64,000 nucleotides of DNA from Marinarcus sediminis. GTDB lineage: Bacteria > Campylobacterota > Campylobacteria > Campylobacterales > Arcobacteraceae. Below are positions 46,346 through 54,755 of the stretch, in pieces; positions within the stretch are counted from its first letter, which is position 1, and every line of letters starts with the position of its first letter. The notes beneath the pieces were generated by a model. That model was not told the DNA's origin, did no database searches, and saw only the letters and a list, made by a program, of their open reading frames with translations. The DNA lies in assembly GCF_048571275.1 (NCBI RefSeq), contig NZ_CP182357.1, positions 1,302,001 through 1,366,000 of the forward strand. The letters are read 5' to 3'. The position numbers and the translations under genes were made by a program.

Positions 46346-47269
46346 ATGCGTATAATTCTTTGTTGTACACTGGTAATTATTAATTTGTTGTTTGCCACTG
46401 GATATGATATTGTAAATCTAAATAAGGGCTCATCCTCAACAGTTCAATTAGATTTGAACCCTTTATCTACTGTTTATTTAGGGAATAGAAAAATATTAAT
46501 TACTAGTGATAAAAGTAAAGGTTTAATATTAGAAAATGTGCCATTAGGAAGAAATATCATAAAAGTAGAGACTCGTTCGTTTAAACCTCAAGCTTGGCCT
46601 ATTAATATAAAAAAAGGTATGTATTTAAATTTAAATGCAGAAAAAAATATTGATACAGATGATAGTTCAATAAATAAAATTAGATATTCTACAGAATATT
46701 CTCAAAGTAAACTTTCTTTATATGAATATAACAAAATAAAAAAAGAAATGAGAGAAAAAAGTAAGCATAGAATTATAATGGGAATTAATTCAGATTTAGG
46801 TTCAGGAAGAAGAGATAAAAAGAATTCCATAAATGAAAAGAGTGTTAAAGTATATGATGAAGTTGGAGTTGAGCATACTTTGGATTTTAAGTCAGTTATT
46901 GATGGTAAATTAACATTAGATGAAAAAACAGGAATGTTAAGTGCATGGCAAAAAATTAGTGAAACATATCATTGTGATTTTGTTCAGAAGTTATTTATTT
47001 ATTTTGATGGAGAAGAAGTAGATAGACTTAAAAAAGATTTTTATGCTTATAATAAAATAGACAAAGAAAATTCTAAAAATAGTTTTTATGGCATTAGAGA
47101 AGAAGTGAAGAGATTAGAAAATTTCAAAAAAGTTTATGATATTTATCCAGTAAAAATTAAAATATCCAATATTAGTGAAAAAGAATGGGATAAAAAAACT
47201 TCTTATCGTAGTAATTTCCAATGTAGTAAGGCATTGGATATAATTATAGAAACTAAATCATCATTTTAG
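46346..47269 (+). CDS. Predicted secreted protein with PEGA-like N-terminal part
   Basis: 307 residues with a signal peptide (about 1-18, ending LLFATG) and no lipobox cysteine at the cut. Residues 30-105 resemble a PEGA-type beta-sandwich (VYLGNRKI, LENVPLGRNIIKVETRSFKP). The rest is charged, without a recognised domain. AAGGGAAT precedes the ATG, 18 bases after the previous gene, so it belongs to the operon of promoter 3. Very A+T-rich with many ATA and AAA codons. Confidence 0.65.
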   Translation: MRIILCCTLVIINLLFATGYDIVNLNKGSSSTVQLDLNPLSTVYLGNRKILITSDKSKGLILENVPLGRNIIKVETRSFKPQAWPINIKKGMYLNLNAEKNIDTDDSSINKIRYSTEYSQSKLSLYEYNKIKKEMREKSKHRIIMGINSDLGSGRRDKKNSINEKSVKVYDEVGVEHTLDFKSVIDGKLTLDEKTGMLSAWQKISETYHCDFVQKLFIYFDGEEVDRLKKDFYAYNKIDKENSKNSFYGIREEVKRLENFKKVYDIYPVKIKISNISEKEWDKKTSYRSNFQCSKALDIIIETKSSF

Positions 47270-47434
47270 TCAAATACATTTAAAAAATAACTCCACACAT
47301 AACTGACTTAAAAAAATATCTTATTTCAATATATTTTTAAGATAGAGATAATTAAAGAATTCTTAGATTCAAGTTTCACATTAATGTACTTTATTTTTTA
47401 TAGCATTTATAATTTAATAACTTTTTTAATTTTT

Positions 47435-47467
47435 GTAACAAAAAGTGTAACGGTAATATATTAGACT
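47435..47467 (+). promoter_or_regulatory. GTAAC direct-repeat promoter 4 (autotransporter)
   Basis: GTAAC at 47435-47439 and 47447-47451, 10 bases, then TAGACT (47462-47467), 23 bases before the ATG. The rest of this 221-bp gap holds a weak inverted repeat (TATCTTA/TAAGATA, 47317-47344) and no gene. Confidence 0.8.
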
Positions 47468-47490
47468 TTTTATTATTTAAGGAGTTTAAT

Positions 47491-49485
47491 ATGGCTATCG
47501 AGAGGGGTATTGCATTTATGGTTGATAGAATAATTAAAAAAAGTATATTAATATCAGTAGTAACAAGTTCAATGCTTTATAGTGCCTCAATGGAGGGACT
47601 TGGACATTTAGCAGGATCTTTTTTTAGTATAGCTACTGGAGTGAATTCAGATGGTTCTGTTGTGGTTGGTTACAGCAATGGATTTGAAGCTTTTAGATGG
47701 ACACAAGCAGGAGGAATGGTAGGACTTGGGGATTTAGCAGGAGGTTCTTTTTCTAGTACAGCTTATGGAGTGAATTCAGATGGTTCTGTTGTGGTTGGAC
47801 ACAGTGCTAGTACTAATGGAGGTGAAGCATTTAGATGGACACAAGAAGGAGGAATGGTAGGACTTGGGGATTTAGCAGGAGGTTCTTTTTTTAGTTTAGC
47901 TAATGGAGTGAATTCAGATGGTTCTGTTGTGGTTGGATATAGTAATTCTGCAAATGGATATGAAGCTTTTAGATGGACACAAGCAGGAGGAATGGTAGGA
48001 CTTGGAGATTTAGCAGGAGGAAGTTTTGATGGTTGGGCATCTGCTGTAAATTCAGATGGTTCTGTTGTGGTTGGATATAGTAGTAGTGCTAATGGAGGTG
48101 AAGCATTTAGATGGACACAAGAAGGAGGAATGGTAGGACTTGGGGATTTAGCAGGAGGAAGTTTTGATAGTGAAGCTAATGGAGTGAATTCAGATGGTTC
48201 TGTTGTGGTTGGATATAGTAGTAGTGCTAATGGAGGTGAAGCATTTAGATGGACACAAGAAGGAGGAATGGTAGGACTTGGGGATTTAGCAGGAGGTTCT
48301 TTTTTTAGTACAGCTAATGGAGTGAATTCAGATGGTTCTGTTGTGGTTGGATATAGTAATTCTGCAAATGGATATGAAGCTTTTAGATGGACACAATCTA
48401 CAGGAATGCAAAGCTTAACCGAATGGCTAGCCGAAGATGGATATACATTAACTGGCTGGAGTAATACTAATCCAAATGCAGTAAGTGATGATGGAAAAAC
48501 CATCGTAGGATTTGGGAATTCAACTAATGGAACTGAAGCCTTTATTGCAAAAGCAGGTCAAGGGATGATTGGAATGTCAGACTTTACCGCCTCATTAGAA
48601 AGTATCAACACAGTTTCATCTCAAGGTGTAGCTAATGCATCTATGTTATTGCATGGAGCACATGGGCATCCAGGTCAAAGACGAGCATTGGATGAAAGGC
48701 GTGTCATGTGGGTAGCTGGTGATGTATCAACTGATAATCGGCATAATACTAGAGATGATAATCAATTGGCTGAAATAGGAGTTAGTTTTAAACATAGTAA
48801 AAATTTAACTTATAGTATTGCTATAGGTCAATTATGGGGAAACAGTGATCTAAACTATAAAGGTAATATGGATACAGATGGTTATTTTATAGCAGTTGAT
48901 AGCGATATTAAACTGCCTACAGTAATGCCTCTTTATACAACATTTACAGGTATTTATGGGGAAAATGATTTACGTATTAAGCGTGGATATGATAATGCAG
49001 GTAATTTAGATAGTTCAATAGGAAATACCAATCAAAATATTATGGCATTGAAAGCTAAATTACAATATCAAGGAGAAAAGTTTTATCCATATATCCAATA
49101 TAATATGACTAAAGTCATTACTGATGGTTATAGTGAGAGTGGTGGAGGATTTCCAGCTATTTATAATCAAAACTCTGAGCGAGTTCAAGATTGGCGGGTA
49201 GGGGTTGATAGTAATTTTAAATTGAATACAACCAATACAATAATTACAACTTTAGAAGCTACTCATAGGATTAATAGTAGAGGAAGTGGTGTCAGTGGTC
49301 AATTAGTTGGGTTAAGTTCATTTGAAATAGCTGGAAGAGAATACGACCAAGATTGGCTTCGAGGTACAGTTGGTATTGAACATACTTTTAAAAATAAATC
49401 AAAATTCACTTTGACACTTAATACCACAACTGAGGGAGAAGACCCAAGATTTTGGAGTGGTTTTAATTACTCAATGAGTTTTTAA
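47491..49485 (+). CDS. HAF-repeat autotransporter
   Basis: Predicted surface protein. 664 residues. The ATG has AAGGAG at good spacing; the N-terminus (about 1-32) is an extended signal peptide (charged first 18 residues, then a hydrophobic core ending LYSAS). Residues 34-310 hold six HAF-family repeats, each with GVNSDGSVVVGYS, EAFRWTQ and GGMVGLGDLAGGSF. A further partial unit (to about 355) and a linker lead to a C-terminal autotransporter beta-barrel (about 400-664) that starts near RRVMWVAGDVSTD and ends in aromatic NYSMSF, the terminal-Phe signal for outer-membrane insertion. It has its own GTAAC promoter, so it is probably controlled by the regulator of this block. The passenger's function (adhesion or ligand binding) is not known. 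Confidence 0.9.
   Translation: MAIERGIAFMVDRIIKKSILISVVTSSMLYSASMEGLGHLAGSFFSIATGVNSDGSVVVGYSNGFEAFRWTQAGGMVGLGDLAGGSFSSTAYGVNSDGSVVVGHSASTNGGEAFRWTQEGGMVGLGDLAGGSFFSLANGVNSDGSVVVGYSNSANGYEAFRWTQAGGMVGLGDLAGGSFDGWASAVNSDGSVVVGYSSSANGGEAFRWTQEGGMVGLGDLAGGSFDSEANGVNSDGSVVVGYSSSANGGEAFRWTQEGGMVGLGDLAGGSFFSTANGVNSDGSVVVGYSNSANGYEAFRWTQSTGMQSLTEWLAEDGYTLTGWSNTNPNAVSDDGKTIVGFGNSTNGTEAFIAKAGQGMIGMSDFTASLESINTVSSQGVANASMLLHGAHGHPGQRRALDERRVMWVAGDVSTDNRHNTRDDNQLAEIGVSFKHSKNLTYSIAIGQLWGNSDLNYKGNMDTDGYFIAVDSDIKLPTVMPLYTTFTGIYGENDLRIKRGYDNAGNLDSSIGNTNQNIMALKAKLQYQGEKFYPYIQYNMTKVITDGYSESGGGFPAIYNQNSERVQDWRVGVDSNFKLNTTNTIITTLEATHRINSRGSGVSGQLVGLSSFEIAGREYDQDWLRGTVGIEHTFKNKSKFTLTLNTTTEGEDPRFWSGFNYSMSF
47590..48396 (+). 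repeat. Six tandem DNA repeats in the autotransporter gene
   Basis: The core segment GAATTCAGATGGTTCTGTTG recurs near 47641, 47770, 47908, 48046 (one base different), 48184 and 48322. Spacings are 129 bp once and 138 bp four times (43 and 46 codons). Units are nearly identical at DNA level, so recombination or slippage would change the passenger length without a frameshift. Confidence 0.9.
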
Positions 49486-49542
49486 AAAATAAAGAAAAAA
49501 TTCGTGGAATGCATGTGGGATTTAATTACAAGTTTTAAATAT

Positions 49543-50004
49543 CTACACAAAATATTTAGACACAGCTATCGCGTACCAAACAATAGAAAAGTTAAACAAA
49601 AAGATAATCAATGATGAAACTCTTGAAATCATTTTTTCTTTGTTTGTTCGTTCTCTGCCATGTGCTTTTAATGAGATGTACATATGAATTGCTGTTGCAA
49701 TAATTACAATAAGTACTATAAAGAGTTTTTTATAAAGTAAAATACCAAATGAGCTTTGTCTGAAACTTTCATCCAATAGTGTGTTATAAAGATGATGTTG
49801 ATTTAAAAGAAGCAAGCCTGTAATAACAAGCAGGGTAATCCATATGAGTTGAAAGTATCCGTAAAAGGGACCAATGTGTGAGTAAATGAGGGTTTGGGCT
49901 TTTGGGTCTTTAAAATATATGCCCATTCCAAACAGAAGCATTCCCCCGCCCACCCAAGTGGCGGCAGAAATGATATGAATAAAAAGTATAAGATCAGTCA
50001 GCAT
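49543..50004 (-). CDS. CopD-like small membrane protein
   Basis: 153 residues with four transmembrane helices. The first helix contains FIHIISAATWVGGGMLLF, with the His and the WVGG typical of CopD/DUF2269-like membrane proteins; a second His lies in the helix around ATAIHMYISLKAH. Members of this group are linked to copper handling or haem binding, but the function here is not proven. It overlaps the cyclophilin gene upstream by 11 bases and is convergent with the autotransporter gene, where no clear terminator was seen. Confidence 0.65.
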   Translation of the reverse strand: MLTDLILFIHIISAATWVGGGMLLFGMGIYFKDPKAQTLIYSHIGPFYGYFQLIWITLLVITGLLLLNQHHLYNTLLDESFRQSSFGILLYKKLFIVLIVIIATAIHMYISLKAHGRERTNKEKMISRVSSLIIFLFNFSIVWYAIAVSKYFV

Positions 50005-50509
50005 CTTTTGTTTCGAAAATTTCTACAGATACAATTTTATCTTTTTGTTCGATGGCATCAAGTGCAGTAAAACTCTCTGTATCATTATCTTCAATTTCAC
50101 CAAAAACGGTGTGACCACCATCTAAATGAGGACAAGGTACAAAACAGATAAAAAATTGGCTTCCCCCTGTATTTTTACCTGCATGAGCCATTGAAAGACT
50201 TCCTTTTTTATGCAGTTGTTTAGGTGCAGTCGTTTCACATTTAATTGCCCAACCAGGTCCTCCCGTACCCGTACCATTTGGACAACCCCCTTGCGCCATG
50301 AAACCTGGAATTACTCTGTGAAAATTTAAGTTGTTATAAAATCCTTCATTGGCCAATGTGGCAAAGTTAGAAACGGCAATGGGTGTTGATTCTGGGAACA
50401 ATTTAATCCAAATAGTTCCTTTTTCTGTGGTGAATTTTGCATATTGTAATTTATTTAACTCTTCTTGTGATAAGTTGTACTCTTTTAACTCTTTTCCAAA
50501 TCCAAACAT
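49994..50509 (-). CDS. Cyclophilin-type peptidyl-prolyl cis-trans isomerase
   Basis: Protein-folding helper that isomerises X-Pro bonds. 171 residues without signal peptide, so cytoplasmic. The active-site signature FHRVIPGFMAQGG holds the catalytic Arg; GSQFFICFVPCPHLDGGHTVFGEI is the second conserved half. It is similar to short bacterial PpiB-type enzymes with a 20-residue N-terminal addition. Co-transcribed with the CopD-like gene. Confidence 0.92.
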   Translation of the reverse strand: MFGFGKELKEYNLSQEELNKLQYAKFTTEKGTIWIKLFPESTPIAVSNFATLANEGFYNNLNFHRVIPGFMAQGGCPNGTGTGGPGWAIKCETTAPKQLHKKGSLSMAHAGKNTGGSQFFICFVPCPHLDGGHTVFGEIEDNDTESFTALDAIEQKDKIVSVEIFETKDAD

Positions 50510-50607
50510 TGAAAATCCTTTAATATTATTTTTTGGAAGTATAACACTTTTAGGGTTAAAGTGTTTGTAATGGTATTAAAATAAAAGCACTTCTACCTTG
50601 ATTTTAA

Positions 50608-52479
50608 TCAATTGGCTTTGGGTTGAAGATAATTTAATTTAACCAAACTCTCAATGATATCATTAAAGACAGGAACTGCAGATTCTGAGGCATACAAATA
50701 GTACCAATATTTACCCGTAGATGAAGGGTTAATTACAGTAACACCAATGGTATATTTATGCTCTTTATCATTGGCAAAACCAAAAAATGAGCTGATATAG
50801 TTTTTGAGATATTTTCCATTTTCAGCAATTTGTGCAGTTCCTGTTTTCCCCCCAATTTCTAGACCATCTATGTGAGTATTTTTCCCTGTACCTATATTAA
50901 CGGTTTTAATTAACATGCCTTTGATTCTGTTGGCTGTTTGAGGTGATATAACTTGAGGTGCTGGGGTAGGTGCCAATTCGATTTTTTCATCATCATTGGT
51001 TATGATGTGAGATATGATTCGGGGAGTGATGATTTTTCCTTCATTATTAAAAACGCTGTACGCTCTTAATATTTGCATAAACGTGGAGGTCATTCCTTGC
51101 CCGTATGATACGGTTGCTTTAAAAACATTGTCCTCCCCTCTGTCTTCACCGGCTCTGAATTTATAGAGTTCAGGAATATACCCTACTTTTTCATTGAGGA
51201 GATCTATGCCTGTACTTTGGGTGATTCCAAAATGTTTTAAGCCATCTGAAAACTCTTTTGCGGAGAGTCTTTGAGCCAATTGTAAAATACCAATGTTGCT
51301 TGAATAAACGATTATGTCATCAAGGGTTAAGTAGTTTTTTTCAAAGCTGTGGTCGTCTTTGATGGTATATCTTCCCAATTTATATTTTCCTTTTGGGTAT
51401 TCCCCTTTGGAATTTGTAGAACCCAAATTGTGAGCAAAAATGAGCTCATTTTTTTTTGCTCGGTTTTTATCGAGTACTAAAGCGAGGGCAATGGGTTTTA
51501 TAACAGAGCCTGGTTCATAAAGGTATTCAACGGCATTGACATTTAAAGAAGGAATATCGCTTTGTTGTATCTTTTCGGGATTAAAACGGTTGGAAGTCGC
51601 CAATGAGATAATTTTTCCTGTACGACTCTCCATAATAGAAACAATGATCTCCTCGGCTTGATATTTTTCTTTGTAGTAGTCCAGTTGCATTTCAATGGTT
51701 TTTTGCAATTTTAAAGGAATGTTTAAAACAATCGATGCCCCATCTATTCGGTTTTTAATAATGGAGTCTTTGTTGAAGGATATGTACGATAAGACATCTC
51801 TTTGACCTTTTAAAATACCATCTTTTGTGTCATTTAATATATCGTTATAACTGCTCTCTAAGCCTTTAACTCCTTTGACCTTAGTCTTGTCACTCTCTGA
51901 TTCATATTTTGAGATGTAGCCTACAATTGGCGTTAAAGAGTTATCATAAGAGTAGAGCCGTTTTTCACCGCTTTCGCTGATATTTAAACCTCTTAATACT
52001 TTGTTGCCATTAATTTTAATGGATTTAAATACATCCAAACGCATCAGTTTGTAACTGAGTTCTTTTAAGTTTTTGGCGGTTCTTGAATCAATATTATAAG
52101 AAAGTACGATGCTCCCTGGGTCTGATTGCAAAGAGCTATTAATCTTTTTTTCCAACTTAGCAATGGGAATATCACTGTAAATTGAAAAGAGTTTTAAAAA
52201 GAGTTCTTTTTTATCTTCATCTAAAAATCGAGTATCCAAGGTTGCTTTATAGACTTTTTTAGATGAGGCGAGTTTAAAATTATCGTGACTGATAATATCT
52301 CCTCGTATGGCCAACTCTTTTTTGGTGGTTTCCAAAGAGGGTAATCGCCGATTATTGGTACTGGTGTTGTAGATTGAAATGCAAAGAACAATCAGTGCAA
52401 GCAGTAAAAAAAAAGATAAAATTGCAATTTTTTTGGTTTTGTTAATATTTTCTTGATTATCGGTTTTTTTTGAAGACAT
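50608..52479 (-). CDS. ftsI: Class B penicillin-binding protein, division transpeptidase
   Basis: Septal peptidoglycan transpeptidase. 623 residues: short cytoplasmic tail, one transmembrane helix (about 18-38), a PBP-dimer/pedestal region (about 50-240), and the transpeptidase domain with SVIK (Ser325, Lys328), SSN (393-395) and KTG (545-547). The divergent neighbour is ftsW, which supports FtsI over the elongation-type PBP2. Only 29 bases separate the two starts, with a weak GGAT ribosome binding site for this gene. Confidence 0.9.
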   Translation of the reverse strand: MSSKKTDNQENINKTKKIAILSFFLLLALIVLCISIYNTSTNNRRLPSLETTKKELAIRGDIISHDNFKLASSKKVYKATLDTRFLDEDKKELFLKLFSIYSDIPIAKLEKKINSSLQSDPGSIVLSYNIDSRTAKNLKELSYKLMRLDVFKSIKINGNKVLRGLNISESGEKRLYSYDNSLTPIVGYISKYESESDKTKVKGVKGLESSYNDILNDTKDGILKGQRDVLSYISFNKDSIIKNRIDGASIVLNIPLKLQKTIEMQLDYYKEKYQAEEIIVSIMESRTGKIISLATSNRFNPEKIQQSDIPSLNVNAVEYLYEPGSVIKPIALALVLDKNRAKKNELIFAHNLGSTNSKGEYPKGKYKLGRYTIKDDHSFEKNYLTLDDIIVYSSNIGILQLAQRLSAKEFSDGLKHFGITQSTGIDLLNEKVGYIPELYKFRAGEDRGEDNVFKATVSYGQGMTSTFMQILRAYSVFNNEGKIITPRIISHIITNDDEKIELAPTPAPQVISPQTANRIKGMLIKTVNIGTGKNTHIDGLEIGGKTGTAQIAENGKYLKNYISSFFGFANDKEHKYTIGVTVINPSSTGKYWYYLYASESAVPVFNDIIESLVKLNYLQPKAN

Positions 52480-52491
52480 ATTTATCCATAA

Positions 52492-52502
52492 TATAATATA
52501 AT
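52492..52502 (+). promoter_or_regulatory. Overlapping -10 hexamers between ftsI and ftsW
   Basis: Two TATAAT hexamers share a base (52492-52497 and 52497-52502). The second ends 7 bases before the ftsW ATG, so transcription would start at the start codon; the first gives a 5-base leader. No ribosome binding site precedes ftsW. Confidence 0.5.
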
Positions 52503-52508
52503 GCGCAA

Positions 52509-53723
52509 ATGAATTCTACCGAAAAAAGCATTAAATCAGAAACAAACGATTTAAACAGACCCGATTATCCTCTTTTTGTTGCTGCTTCTATTTTAATCAT
52601 ATTGAGTATACTTTTTTCATATTCTCTTTCGGTATACACGGTTGTCTATTTTGATTATAACAGCTTCCACTTTTTTATTCGACAATTTTTTGTAGGTTTT
52701 TTATCCATTCTTATTATGTGGTTACTCTCAAATCTAAATCCCGATAAGGCAGTTAAATTTATAGGGATGAGTCTTTTTATTGTTTTCTTTTTAATCATGA
52801 TTGTCATGCCTTTTTTACCCAGTTTTATGGTGACCGCTTCAGGTGGTGCTAACCGTTGGATTAGGCTACCGGGATTTTCGCTCTCTCCTGTGGAGTTTTT
52901 TAAAATAGGGTTTATCTATTTTTTGGCGTGGAGCTTTAACAGAAGAGTTTACGACCAACCCACAAAGATGAAATGGAAAGATGAAATGCTTTTGGTACTT
53001 CCTTATTTTGGAGCTTTTCTTTTGGTTGTTTTTATTGTGGCATTTATGCAAAAAGATTTGGGACAAGTGGTGCTTATGGGGGTAATTTTATTCGTATTAC
53101 TGATGTTTGCCAATCGAAGCATGAAGTTTTTCTTATCTTTGGGATTAGCAGGAATTGTTGGATTTGTGGGGTTAATCTTAGCTGCTCCACATCGAATTAT
53201 ACGAATTCAAAGTTGGTGGAGTATGGTTCAAGATGGAATCCTTTCACTGCTTCCTGATGTCATTGCCAACGAGTTGCGTATCAAAGAGTTTCCCGAACCC
53301 TATCAAGTTTCACACTCTTTGAATGCGATTAACAATGGTGGACTAACGGGTGCTGGCATTGGTGAAGGTTCAATAAAACTGGGGTTTTTGTCGGAAGTGC
53401 ATACTGACTTTGTGTTAGCTGGAATTATCGAAGAGATAGGTTTTTTGGGTTTCTTTTTTGTTATTTTAACACTTGGATTTATCATCTTTAGGATTTTAAA
53501 AATCAGTCGAAGAACCAAAAGCCAAATTTATCATCTCTTTACTTTGGGTATTGCCTTGATGATAATTTTTGCATTTTTAATTAACTCTTATGGAATATCA
53601 GGCATGATTCCCATTAAAGGTATTGCTGTGCCATTCTTGAGTTATGGAGGAAGTGCACTTTTAAGTGTAGCGATTTCTATTGGATTGGTGTTGTCAATCA
53701 GCAGAAGTGTAGATTTGAAATAA
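52509..53723 (+). CDS. ftsW: Septal peptidoglycan glycosyltransferase of the FtsW/RodA (SEDS) family
   Basis: Polymerises lipid II at the division site together with FtsI. 404 residues, about ten transmembrane helices. SEDS landmarks are present: GGANRWIRLPGFSLSPVEFFKIG (about 118-140), AFMQKDLGQVVLMGVILF with the catalytic-type Asp, HTDFVLAGIIEEIGF near 298, and the terminal GIAVPFLSYGGSALLSVAISIG. Association with murG (9-base gap) and divergent ftsI favours FtsW over RodA. The mRNA may be leaderless. Confidence 0.92.
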   Translation: MNSTEKSIKSETNDLNRPDYPLFVAASILIILSILFSYSLSVYTVVYFDYNSFHFFIRQFFVGFLSILIMWLLSNLNPDKAVKFIGMSLFIVFFLIMIVMPFLPSFMVTASGGANRWIRLPGFSLSPVEFFKIGFIYFLAWSFNRRVYDQPTKMKWKDEMLLVLPYFGAFLLVVFIVAFMQKDLGQVVLMGVILFVLLMFANRSMKFFLSLGLAGIVGFVGLILAAPHRIIRIQSWWSMVQDGILSLLPDVIANELRIKEFPEPYQVSHSLNAINNGGLTGAGIGEGSIKLGFLSEVHTDFVLAGIIEEIGFLGFFFVILTLGFIIFRILKISRRTKSQIYHLFTLGIALMIIFAFLINSYGISGMIPIKGIAVPFLSYGGSALLSVAISIGLVLSISRSVDLK

Positions 53724-53732
53724 GGTTAAATA

Positions 53733-54755
53733 ATGGATAATATAGTAATTACTGGTGGTGGAACAGGTGGGCATTTAAAAGTCGCAGAGGCTTTTATAAA
53801 TGAGTTGCATAAAAGAAGTTATAGTCCTATTTATATTGGCTCAAAAAATGGACAAGATAAACAGTGGTTTGCCAATAATCGAAAAATAAAAAAAGCCTTT
53901 TTTTTAGATTCAGCAAGTGTGGTCAATAAAGATTTATGGGGAAAGGTTAAATCGTTGTATAAGATCATGCAGTTGGCATTTCATTGCAAAGATATTTTTG
54001 AAAAAACTAAAATAACAAAAGTGATTTCAGTAGGGGGCTATTCTGCTGCACCCGCAACATTTGCTTCGATTATGACAAGTGGTTGTCAACTCTATATTCA
54101 TGAACAAAACTCCATTATGGGAAAACTCAATCAAGTCACATCACGGTTTGCCACGGAAGTGTTTTCTTCTTATGACCCTTTATCTAAAAGCAAAGATTAC
54201 CCGGTTGATATTAAATTTTTTGATGAAGCGAGAGTAAGACGTGAAGTAAAAACTGTCATTTTTCTTGGAGGTTCACAAGGGGCAAAATCGATTAATAATT
54301 TTGCATTAAAAGTGGCACCCAAACTTAATGCAATGGGCATACAAATTATTCACCAAACAGGCAAAGAGGATTTACAAAGAGTGAGTGCAAAATATGCGAA
54401 TATGAAAATTGATGTTGATGTTTTTGATTTTACCCATGAAATTGAAAAAAAGATTTCAAAAGCAGATTTTGCCATCAGTCGTTCAGGGGCATCTACGCTT
54501 TGGGAACTCGCGGCCAACTCTTTGCCTACGCTTTTTATTCCTTTTCCTTATGCATTTGAAGATCATCAATATTACAATGCCAAAGTTTTAGCGGATAATG
54601 GCATGGCGTATTTAAAAAGAGAAGATGAGATTACAGAAGCCTTCTTTTTTGAGTGCATAAAAAGCGATATCAATAAAATGAGCAAGGCCTTAATTGAGTC
54701 CATTAAGAGCGATTCTATTGAGACCATTGTAGATATTATTTTAAATGAAAGCTAA
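53733..54755 (+). CDS. murG: UDP-GlcNAc:undecaprenyl-PP-MurNAc-pentapeptide GlcNAc transferase
   Basis: Makes lipid II from lipid I at the inner face of the membrane. 340 residues, GT-B fold: the N-terminal loop ITGGGTGGHLK (6-16), IHEQNSIMGKLNQ near 125, FLGGSQGAKSINN near 175 and the UDP-binding SRSGASTLWELAANSLPT near 250. It follows ftsW as in a division gene cluster. The last 15 bases overlap the 3' end of the convergent uppP gene. Confidence 0.96.
   Translation: MDNIVITGGGTGGHLKVAEAFINELHKRSYSPIYIGSKNGQDKQWFANNRKIKKAFFLDSASVVNKDLWGKVKSLYKIMQLAFHCKDIFEKTKITKVISVGGYSAAPATFASIMTSGCQLYIHEQNSIMGKLNQVTSRFATEVFSSYDPLSKSKDYPVDIKFFDEARVRREVKTVIFLGGSQGAKSINNFALKVAPKLNAMGIQIIHQTGKEDLQRVSAKYANMKIDVDVFDFTHEIEKKISKADFAISRSGASTLWELAANSLPTLFIPFPYAFEDHQYYNAKVLADNGMAYLKREDEITEAFFFECIKSDINKMSKALIESIKSDSIETIVDIILNES

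Noticed and set aside
47590..48396. Possible CRISPR array because of regular repeats
   Set aside because: Units are too long, are coding and in frame, have no unique spacers of constant length, and no cas gene is near.
47763..48503. A 246-codon open frame antisense to the autotransporter
   Set aside because: It arises because the 138-bp repeats are multiples of three, so one stop-free antisense unit stays open. The product is a repeat of low-complexity Pro/Ser/Thr text with no start signal.
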